A stretch of 21,046 nt of DNA, from positions 1 to 21,046 of the forward strand of contig CAVBWS010000036.1 of assembly GCA_963599255.1 (NCBI GenBank), written 5' to 3'. Below are positions 15,433-21,046 of the stretch, piece after piece (position 1 is the first letter of the stretch; the number at the start of each line of letters is the position of its first letter). This stretch comes from RGIG5612 sp963599255. Lineage in GTDB: Bacteria > Bacillota > Clostridia > Lachnospirales > Lachnospiraceae. The position numbers and the translations under genes were made by a program. The notes beneath the pieces were generated by a model that worked only from the letters and a program-made list of their open reading frames with translations, made no database searches and was not told where the DNA came from.

Positions 15433-16117
15433 TGTTGAGAATGTAACAAAAATTTATAAGACGAAGCATTATATTGTGAATGCATTGTCAAATATCAACT
15501 TGAGTGTTAAACGAGGAGATATATGTGTACTGATTGGAAGAAGCGGCTCCGGCAAGACGACACTGCTGAATGTAATTGGCGGACTTTTGCAGCCGGACTC
15601 AGGGGAGGTGACTATTGACGGAGAGCGTCTCTATGGAGACAAGAAGAATATATTCAATCAGATAAGGCACAGCGAGAGAAAACGGGCTACAATACGAAAT
15701 CGAAAAATAGGATATGTGTATCAGAACATCAGTTTGGTACAGGAATTGAACGCACTGGAAAATATCAGATTGCCATTTGACATCGCAGGCAAGAAATATG
15801 ATACTGAATATGAAGAGAAGATAATTCAGCTGCTGGGATTGGAGGACAGATTAAAGTTCTACCCGTCGATGCTGTCGGGTGGAGAGAAGCAGAGAGTGGC
15901 CATAGCCAGGGCAATGATAAAAAAGCCTGCCATCATTCTGGCCGACGAGCCCAATGGTAATATTGATTCAGAGACAAGCCATAGCTTGATGGAATATGTT
16001 CGACAAACCAATCGTGAATTTGAGCAGACTTATCTGATAGTAACCCACGACAAGGCGTGGCTGGATTATGCAAATCAGACTTATGAAATGCAAGATGGGA
16101 AATTGGAAAAATTATGA
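15416..16117 (+). CDS. ABC transporter ATP-binding protein (MacB/LolD/FtsE type)
   Basis: The 233-residue ATPase powers the preceding permease. It shows Walker A GRSGSGKTT at 41-49, the Q-loop glutamine Q103 in VYQN, the signature LSGGEKQR at 153-160, Walker B IILADE at 173-178, and the switch histidine H211 in VTHD. It has no membrane part and normal length. ATG 15416 lies inside the end of the permease gene, with AAGGGGG six bases upstream; the upstream TTG at 15398 is less likely. Its stop overlaps the start of the LytTR regulator by four bases. This tight overlap shows that the three proteins are made together. Confidence 0.95.
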   Translation: MNQIINVENVTKIYKTKHYIVNALSNINLSVKRGDICVLIGRSGSGKTTLLNVIGGLLQPDSGEVTIDGERLYGDKKNIFNQIRHSERKRATIRNRKIGYVYQNISLVQELNALENIRLPFDIAGKKYDTEYEEKIIQLLGLEDRLKFYPSMLSGGEKQRVAIARAMIKKPAIILADEPNGNIDSETSHSLMEYVRQTNREFEQTYLIVTHDKAWLDYANQTYEMQDGKLEKL

Positions 16118-16821
16118 AAATTGGAATATGCGACGACGAAAGAGCAATCTGCGCAGAACTTGAAGACATGGTCTATCGGTTCTTCACTGATTATAGATAC
16201 AGATTAGAAGTTGATGTCTGGTACACCGGTGAATCCTGTATAAGAGATATGAGCGAGGACAGCTACGATGTGTTGTTCCTTGATATCGAGCTGCCGGGAA
16301 ATAACGGAGTGGCGGTGGGCAAATACCTTCGTGAAGAGAAACACGATAATAATGTTCAGATCATATATATTTCGTCAAAAACTAATTATGCGATGGAACT
16401 GTTCCAGAATCATCCCTATGACTTTCTGGTAAAACCGGTGTCTTATCAGAGCATTGCTGCTGTTCTTGGCAAGATACTTGTTTTAAATGAATCAGACGCC
16501 AGAAGATTCAGGTATCGTCAGAACAGAGTCGAGAAAAGTGTGACGTTTAAAGATATAGTGTATTTAATGAGCCACGGACGATATATTGAACTTCATCTGA
16601 CTTCTGGTGCAACAGAAAAATATATCGGCAGACTCGCCTCTGAACAAAATAAGCTTTCTGAGGACTTTGTACAGATCGCCAAGTCATATATAGTAAATCT
16701 GAGATACATCGACATATACGGAGGAGAGTATATTACGAATGTATTTGGCGATAAGCTAAATATTACCGCACCATATAAAAATGAGTTTAAGAGCAGGTTC
16801 TTAAGGTATAATACAGATTGA
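16114..16821 (+). CDS. Response regulator with LytTR DNA-binding domain
   Basis: The 235-residue protein has an N-terminal receiver domain. The acidic pair is D7/D8, the phosphorylated aspartate is D57 in FLDIELPG, and the conserved lysine is K107 in LVKPVS. A C-terminal LytTR domain at about 132-235 includes VEKSVTFKDIVYL and the typical QIAKSYIVNLRYI region. Such regulators, like AgrA and VirR, bind direct repeats near weak promoters and activate them after phosphorylation by a GHKL kinase. The likely kinase is the short one encoded upstream at 11727. It starts within the ATPase stop (ATGA overlap). A possible target is the promoter before the permease, making a self-activating loop. Confidence 0.94.
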   Translation: MKIGICDDERAICAELEDMVYRFFTDYRYRLEVDVWYTGESCIRDMSEDSYDVLFLDIELPGNNGVAVGKYLREEKHDNNVQIIYISSKTNYAMELFQNHPYDFLVKPVSYQSIAAVLGKILVLNESDARRFRYRQNRVEKSVTFKDIVYLMSHGRYIELHLTSGATEKYIGRLASEQNKLSEDFVQIAKSYIVNLRYIDIYGGEYITNVFGDKLNITAPYKNEFKSRFLRYNTD

Positions 16822-16855
16822 TTTTTTGTCTTTATATATGCAAATCATGTGAAAT

Positions 16856-16903
16856 TTCAAACTTATCGCTGCGCTTGCAGAAACTTCAAACTTATCGCTG
16901 CGC
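16856..16903. repeat. Two direct 19-bp repeats
   Basis: TTCAAACTTATCGCTGCGC occurs identically at 16856-16874 and 16885-16903, 29 bases apart. They lie between the LytTR regulator gene and its terminator. Function unknown; they could be a protein-binding pair or the trace of a small duplication. Confidence 0.6.
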
Positions 16904-16932
16904 GTCTTGACATCTTCTAAGTATATATATTC

Positions 16933-16960
16933 AAAATCCGGGCTGTCGTCCGGATTTTTT
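16933..16960 (+). terminator. Terminator of the ABC-LytTR unit
   Basis: AAAATCCGG (16933-16941) and CCGGATTTT (16950-16958) form a 9-bp stem with an 8-base loop and a T-run. The A-run on the left also gives some activity in the other direction. Confidence 0.85.
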
Positions 16961-17300
16961 GTATGACGGGCATGCTGTAAATCTGCGGTGAAAGTCCACG
17001 AGGGGGCGTAGTTGGCAACGAACCCCAAAGCGACTCCCAAGGTTTACACCGTGAGGTGCAGGCGGGAAGAAGGGATAACGAAATCGTAGCCTGACGAACA
17101 GGAACCTGATATTAAGGCGTCTATGGCGTATAAGTTATCATTCGTGAATGCGATGCAAAGAAACTGCGGTAAAAATAGTGTTAAAATGAATATACTTGTC
17201 GGCACGGTCTTGGGTAGATTTACTGAAAAAGTCCCAGGGACAGCACAGTTTTTTATAAAATACTTAAAATGGATACAAAATTATGCTACCATAAATCCCA
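16961..17300 (+). ncRNA. Structured RNA region, possibly a 5' group II intron remnant
   Basis: This gene-free stretch is full of RNA-like pairings. GTAAATC (16977-16983) pairs with GGTTTAC (17041-17047). GGGG (17003-17006) pairs with CCCC (17023-17026). CACC-GTGA-GGTG (17047-17058) is a stem with a GNRA loop. CAGGC (17059-17063) pairs with GCCTG (17099-17103). The text CTGCGGTGAAAGTCC and the GACGAACAGGAACC end are reminiscent of domain I of bacterial group II introns. No GUGYG start, reverse transcriptase gene or domain V is visible, so if this is an intron it is a decayed or cut piece. An unknown structured RNA is the other reading. A 63-codon frame at 17123-17314 inside it does not look like a gene. 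The remaining 17301-17446 holds only a TAAATCC / GGATTTA hairpin ending at 17313 and no gene that I see. Confidence 0.45.
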
Positions 17301-17446
17301 GTGTGTGGATTTAGCTGATAATGGAACAAGGCGAATGTGCATCTGCAAAGTTCTATACCCGCTATTTATCAGATGGTCAGAATGAAACGGACGCCGCTGA
17401 CAGGTCAGTCATATATGGACAGTCTGCACTATGAATGAGGAAATGA

Positions 17447-18181
17447 ATGAATAATTATAAAATGGAGATCAGCTATGACGGCAGCCGATATTATGGTTGG
17501 GAACATCAGCCTGACAGAGACACCATACAGGGTAAGCTGGAGAGCGTTCTGTCAATTCTGGAAGGCAGGGATGTAGAGGTCATTGGCGCTGGAAGAACTG
17601 ATGCCGGAGTTCATGCAAGGAAAATGGTTGCAAATGCCAGGCTGGCGACGGATTTATCCGTGGCAGAAATCAAGGATTACATGAATCATTATCTTCCTGA
17701 TGATATATGCGTAAATGATATTGTTATAGCATCCGACAGATTTCATGCCAGATATAATGCGGTGGGCAAGCTCTATACATATACCTGTTATATAGGAAAG
17801 GAAAAACCGGTATTTAACAGAAAGTTTGTTAATGTACTGGATTTTGTTCCTGATATAGATGCAATGAAACAGGCAGCTGCATATCTGACAGGTTCTCACG
17901 ATTTTATGGCATTTTGCGGAAATACTAACATGAAGAAGTCAACAGTTAGAGTGGTCGATTCTATAGAGATCGTGCGAAAAAAGGACTATCTGTATATGAA
18001 TTTCCACGGAACGGGATTTCTTTACAATATGGTACGAATTATGACCGGAACCCTATTGGAAGTTGGTGCCGGCAGACACAGCGCCCAGTGGGTACAGGAC
18101 GTGCTTGACAGCAAGCAGCGCAGCAATGCAGGTCCGACGGCTCCTGCCCGAGGCTTATGCCTCATGAAGGTGGATTATTAG
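17447..18181 (+). CDS. truA: tRNA pseudouridine synthase A
   Basis: TruA converts uridines 38-40 in the tRNA anticodon stem to pseudouridine. The 244-residue protein has normal length. The N-terminal SYDGSRYYGWEHQ at 9-21 and the catalytic signature GAGRTDAGVHA at 47-57 with nucleophile D52 are both clear. HDFMAFCG, GTGFLYNMVRIM and PARGLCL near the end are also typical. The start ATG 17447 follows a weak GAGGA; nearby ATG 17431 stops at once. In many Firmicutes truA sits with ribosomal protein and ecf transporter genes, but here it stands alone between a structured RNA-like region and a tandem repeat block. No promoter could be fixed with confidence. Confidence 0.95.
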   Translation: MNNYKMEISYDGSRYYGWEHQPDRDTIQGKLESVLSILEGRDVEVIGAGRTDAGVHARKMVANARLATDLSVAEIKDYMNHYLPDDICVNDIVIASDRFHARYNAVGKLYTYTCYIGKEKPVFNRKFVNVLDFVPDIDAMKQAAAYLTGSHDFMAFCGNTNMKKSTVRVVDSIEIVRKKDYLYMNFHGTGFLYNMVRIMTGTLLEVGAGRHSAQWVQDVLDSKQRSNAGPTAPARGLCLMKVDY

Positions 18182-18194
18182 AGCAGCATGCATG

Positions 18195-18596
18195 CCTGTC
18201 CAATGCCTGCCCAACTGTGCGAGCTAGCTCACCCAGCTGTACGGGCACTGCCCGGGACAGTCAAGGCATCAATAAAAAGTGGTTTGCTTCGCTGCTGACG
18301 CGCTCTCGCAATCCAACCTACATTCGCACTCCGGACTGTCGTCCTGCGCGCTCATGTAGATTAGCCCGTCCAATGCCTGCCCATCTGTGCGAGCCAGCTC
18401 GCCCAGCTGAACAGTCACTGTCCGGGACGGTCAAGGCATCAATAAAAGTGGATTGCTTCGCACTTCGTACTCTCGCAATCCAACCTACATTCGCACTCCA
18501 GACTGTCGTCCTGCGCGCTCATGTAGGTTAGCCCGTCCAATGCCTGCCCATCTGTGCGAGCCAGCTCGCCCATCTGTGCAGTCGCTGTCCGGGACT
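18195..18596. repeat. Tandem block of a 167-170 bp unit rich in inverted repeats
   Basis: Copy 1 spans 18195-18364 (170 bp), copy 2 spans 18365-18531 (167 bp), and a partial copy 3 spans 18532-18596. Each full copy runs from GTCCAATGCCTGCCC to ATGTAG. Copy 2 shows the dyads best. GCGAGC-CA-GCTCGC lies at 18389-18402. GGATTGC (18450-18456) matches GCAATCC (18475-18481). AACCTACAT (18482-18490) matches ATGTAGGTT (18521-18529). Copies differ by scattered changes, some keeping pairing. No open frame in it looks like a gene. It may be a structured RNA, or a repeated intergenic element that has multiplied in place. It lies just after truA and before a secreted-protein gene. Confidence 0.85.
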
Positions 18597-18664
18597 TTTA
18601 ATACACAAAGTTATAACAATTAACTTAAAGTTCATTTTAACTGTAGGAATTATACTCGCGCATG

Positions 18665-18706
18665 TGTTTTTGAAATGATTATGATTATATAACAGCGTAA
18701 GCTGTT
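18665..18706 (+). promoter_or_regulatory. Probable promoter of the beta-helix gene, with a hairpin
   Basis: TATAAC at 18688-18693 is a good -10 box; 17 bases upstream is only TGTTTT (18665-18670). A hairpin, AACAGC-GTAA-GCTGTT (18691-18706), overlaps the end of the -10 box and could be an operator. The region 18597-18771 is A/T-rich, unlike the repeat block before it, and contains other weak promoter-like pairs. Confidence 0.4.
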
Positions 18707-18771
18707 TTATGATATTTAACAAGTTGTGTAAAATATATCGAAAGATATTTTTAAGGAAGGAGAAGAGCAAC

Positions 18772-20322
18772 ATGAAAATTCAAAGAGTACTTGCTCTCGC
18801 AATGGCAGCCAGCTTACTTATAAGCTTCACTGCATTTGCCGGAGCACCGGAGATGCCTGATAATGCAGGCCAGGCTCCAGCCGGCCAGGAGGCAGGCGAA
18901 CAGGCACCGGGAGAATCACCGGATGGTCAGGCTCCTGACGGCCAGTCAGAAGGACAGCAGGGTCAGGGAGAGTCAGCCGGAGGAGCAGGCGGAGGAATGG
19001 GAATGCCTCCTGGAGGATCTGCATCAGCACCAACTGAGTATGATGCTGTTATCACAGTATCTGAGGATACAACATACGACGGAGAAGTTCTCAAATCAGA
19101 AAATTCAAATGAGAACGCACTGCATGTAACGGGTGGAGCCGTTGTAAATGTTAAAAACTGCTCAGTTAACAAGACCGGCGATGCCAGCGGAGGAGACAGC
19201 TCAAGCTTCTACGGAGTAGGTGCTGCATTACTCGTATCAGAAGGCGAGTTGTATGTATCAGATACAGAAATTACCAGTGAAGCAGCAGGCGGAACAGGTG
19301 TATTTGCATATGACACAGGCGTTGCCTATGTTTCTAATGTAACTATTCACAATTCCGGTTCAAATAGCTGCGGAGGTATCCATGCAGCAGGCGGCGGTAC
19401 ATTATATGCATGGAACTGCAACGTTGAAACAACAGGCGGTTCAAGTGCTGCAATTCGTTCAGACAGAGGCGGCGGCACTATGGTTATTGATGGCGGAAGC
19501 TATGTAACGCAGAACGGTACAGGTGCAGTATATTGCACAGCCGACATTACGGTTCATGATGCATATCTGTATGCCGGACAGAGTGAAGCCATGGCTATTG
19601 AAGGCAAGAACACAATAAGATTGTTTGATTGTTCACTTGAAGGCAATATGCAGCCAACCGGAACAAATGACAATAAGGTTTGGAACTGCATCGTTTATCA
19701 GTCAATGTCAGGCGATTCTGAAGTAGGAACCAGTGAATTTGACATGATCGGCGGCGAGCTCATCTGCCACGCAGGCCCGGTTGTATTCAATACAAATACA
19801 TCAAGCTATATTACATTCAGTGACTGCGATATTACTTACGGAGATGATACAACATATTTCCTCCAGGTAACAGGCAATTCAAGCTCGCGTACATGGGGCA
19901 CTGCAGGCAAGAATGGTGCAAACTGCATCTTCTCAGCATATAATCAGGTTATGTCTCATGATGTAATGTACGACACAATCTCAACGCTGGAATTCTACTT
20001 ATTAGACGGATCAGCTTGGGAAGGCGCTATGATCTGTGACAATGAGTATAACGGTGGTTACGAAGGTGATGGGCTTGCAAATGTTTATGTAGACGAAACA
20101 TCAACATGGACAGTAACAGGCGACTCAACAATCAACGGTACACTCTATCTTGCAGGAACACTGGAAGGTGCTCAGGTAGTAGGTACGGACGGAACAGTAT
20201 ATGTTGAGGGCGACGGATATACAGTAACAGTTGGCGGATTTGAAACAACCGTTGATTCATCAGCAGCAGGAACAATTCCTGTGTGGGAAGATTATGCTGT
20301 AGAAAACCCATTTGCTGAATAA
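18772..20322 (+). CDS. Secreted right-handed beta-helix repeat protein
   Basis: The 516-residue protein starts with a clear signal peptide (MKIQRVLALAMAASLLISFT then AFA, cut after A23). A low-complexity linker at about 24-85 is rich in G, Q, P, E and A (GQAPDGQSEGQQGQGES). About 86-500 is a beta-helix with short strand repeats. Repeated turns such as NALHVTGGAVVNVKNC, SSFYGVGAALLV, AAIRSDRGGGTMVIDGG and VYQSMSGDS are conserved in a family of secreted Firmicute proteins, often listed as carbohydrate-binding or adhesin-like. I see no catalytic residues, LPxTG motif, membrane anchor or dockerin, so it is probably released or held loosely on the surface. AAGGAAGGAG precedes ATG 18772, which is preferred over longer readings because it opens the signal peptide. 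Function unknown; polysaccharide binding is inference. Confidence 0.85.
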   Translation: MKIQRVLALAMAASLLISFTAFAGAPEMPDNAGQAPAGQEAGEQAPGESPDGQAPDGQSEGQQGQGESAGGAGGGMGMPPGGSASAPTEYDAVITVSEDTTYDGEVLKSENSNENALHVTGGAVVNVKNCSVNKTGDASGGDSSSFYGVGAALLVSEGELYVSDTEITSEAAGGTGVFAYDTGVAYVSNVTIHNSGSNSCGGIHAAGGGTLYAWNCNVETTGGSSAAIRSDRGGGTMVIDGGSYVTQNGTGAVYCTADITVHDAYLYAGQSEAMAIEGKNTIRLFDCSLEGNMQPTGTNDNKVWNCIVYQSMSGDSEVGTSEFDMIGGELICHAGPVVFNTNTSSYITFSDCDITYGDDTTYFLQVTGNSSSRTWGTAGKNGANCIFSAYNQVMSHDVMYDTISTLEFYLLDGSAWEGAMICDNEYNGGYEGDGLANVYVDETSTWTVTGDSTINGTLYLAGTLEGAQVVGTDGTVYVEGDGYTVTVGGFETTVDSSAAGTIPVWEDYAVENPFAE

Positions 20323-20440
20323 TATTTGTCTGCAAATGTAACATAATGCAGCCAGTTAGCTGCAAATTTAAAGAATATGCCAGCTCATGTTTTGAAAATA
20401 AGGCCGGCGAAAATAATGAAGGGCAGTGTAGAACTGCATG

Positions 20441-20481
20441 GCAGGAACTGTGACTGTAAGAAAGCCACAGTTCCTGCTTTT
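20441..20481 (+). terminator. Terminator after the beta-helix gene
   Basis: GCAGGAACTGTG (20441-20452) and CACAGTTCCTGC (20466-20477) form a perfect 12-bp stem with a 13-base loop. The T-tract TTTT is short. It lies about 120 bases after the stop, so the message has a long tail. Confidence 0.75.
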
Positions 20482-20535
20482 AAAATGCAGGTTATCGGCA
20501 ATAAGATTATGAAGAACGATGAATTGTTTAGCCGT

Positions 20536-20649
20536 CTACTCAATAGGCGTTTTCGCTGGGAATTTTTGCTTGTCGATATTTCCATTTTGTGCTACTTTAT
20601 CAATAACAGGTTCTGCCCCGGTGTATGGGCTTTCAGCCTTTCCCGGCAT
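20536..20649 (-). pseudogene. Possible small ORF or gene remnant
   Basis: On the minus strand a 37-codon frame from ATG 20649 to TAG 20536 reads MPGKAESPYTGAEPVIDKVA and onward, with a protein-like composition. Just upstream the same frame has a stop after HEVGTI. No ribosome site is visible. It could be the end of a decayed gene; I do not recognise a family. Confidence 0.25.
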
Positions 20650-20701
20650 GATGGTGGAATCTGTTTATATTGTTCCAACCTCATGTAAGTAAAATCTATT
20701 T

Positions 20702-20887
20702 TCAGCTTAATTTATTTTCATCTTCTTTATGCTTATCATCTTCAGCCACAGTGCCTACAGCACTGCAACATTTTGTATAAGAATTAACTGCAACGCTTAT
20801 AGCGCCATATGAGAATTTTGTATATTGTCCTGTTTTTTTAGTGGCACTCCTGCAAAGCTCTATAGAACTGACAAATGTACGAAACAA
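20702..20887 (-). pseudogene. Possible small ORF or gene remnant
   Basis: A 61-codon minus-strand frame starts only with TTG at 20887 and has no ribosome site. It ends in a charged, protein-like tail, VGTVAEDDKHKEDENKLS. It lies in a different frame from the remnant at 20536-20649, so both could be parts of one broken gene. Family unknown. Nothing else gene-like is seen between 20482 and 20960. Confidence 0.25.
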
Positions 20888-20960
20888 ACAACGGAAATCA
20901 GTTAGAAAATCAACTCGAAAATTAGCTGAAAAATTGAAAAGGAAATTTTTTAAAAAAGTG

Positions 20961-20989
20961 TTGACAAGCTAATTGCAGGATGATAATAT
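20961..20989 (+). promoter_or_regulatory. Very strong promoter, rRNA-operon type
   Basis: A perfect TTGACA (20961-20966), 17 bases, then TAATAT (20984-20989) with an extended TG (TGATAATAT). The 60 bases upstream are A/T-rich with A- and T-runs, as in UP elements of rRNA promoters. No gene begins before the window ends. Confidence 0.75.
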
Positions 20990-21046
20990 ATGCAAGCTGT
21001 CGCGAGACAGTACAGAACATTGATAATTGAACAGTATAAACCATCC
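20990..21046 (+). other. Probable leader of an rRNA or stable-RNA operon
   Basis: After the strong promoter comes a hairpin, CTGTC-GCGA-GACAG (20997-21010), with a GNRA loop. Then comes GAACATTGATAATTGAACAG, a phrase that resembles spacers and leaders of clostridial rRNA operons. The 16S gene itself would lie beyond the window, so this is inference. Confidence 0.45.

Noticed and set aside
17123..17314. A 63-codon frame in the structured RNA region
   Set aside because: No ribosome site, no recognisable domain, and it covers the RNA-like pairings; best treated as noncoding.
18157..18531. A 124-codon frame across the tandem repeats
   Set aside because: It is the translation of the repeat unit, overlaps the end of truA and has no ribosome site.
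18195..18596. The tandem repeats as a CRISPR array
   Set aside because: Units are about 170 bp with similarity throughout; there is no short repeat with unique spacers and no cas gene.

Overview
The window looks like chromosome of an anaerobic, low-to-middle GC Clostridia member, most likely family Lachnospiraceae. The reasons are the strong AGGAGG-type ribosome binding sites, a lysine (L-box) riboswitch in front of dapA, a Re-citrate-synthase-like enzyme in place of ordinary citrate synthase, GHKL/LytTR signalling genes, and a DUF4143-type ATPase. The species cannot be fixed from sequence reading alone. Almost all genes lie on the + strand; the exception is the DUF4143 ATPase and some possible gene remnants.

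Layout. (1) 1-1930: an AbrB/MazE-like DNA-binding protein (antitoxin-like, no toxin beside it) converges on a minus-strand DUF4143 ATPase, whose promoter is flanked by two copies of a 19-bp box. (2) 2045-4240: a promoter, a lysine riboswitch, a riboswitch terminator, then dapA and dapB, the first two committed steps of diaminopimelate/lysine synthesis, closed by a terminator. (3) 4240-4600: a gene-free stretch with a hairpin, a 19-bp palindrome, a possible decayed minus-strand gene, and a consensus promoter. (4) 4608-10878: Re-citrate-synthase-like protein, FCD-type GntR regulator, YbhJ-like aconitase, NADP isocitrate dehydrogenase and MobB. The first four form an oxidative half-TCA pathway from oxaloacetate and acetyl-CoA to 2-oxoglutarate, normally the route to glutamate in such anaerobes. 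A long RNA hairpin sits between acn and icd. (5) 11020-11668: a phosphoglycolate-phosphatase-like HAD gene broken by a one-base frameshift in an A5 run.

(6) 11727-16960: a short GHKL histidine kinase with almost no sensor, its own strong terminator, then a tightly coupled FtsX-type permease, ABC ATPase and LytTR response regulator. This may be a transporter-coupled sensing module, analogous to BceAB/BceRS but built from AgrC/LytTR-type parts. (7) 16961-17446: a structured, gene-free region that resembles the 5' part of a group II intron or another structured RNA, followed by truA. (8) 18195-18596: about two and a half tandem copies of a 167-170 bp unit full of inverted repeats. (9) 18772-20322: a secreted right-handed beta-helix protein with a Gly/Gln/Pro-rich linker. 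(10) 20500-21046: possible minus-strand gene remnants, then a very strong promoter with an A/T-rich upstream element and a leader-like sequence. This probably starts an rRNA or other stable-RNA operon just outside the window.

No tRNA, CRISPR array, intact transposase, integrase or phage gene was seen. The strongest candidates for something little described are the kinase/ABC/LytTR module, the structured RNA at about 16961-17300, the tandem structured repeats, and the acn-icd hairpin.
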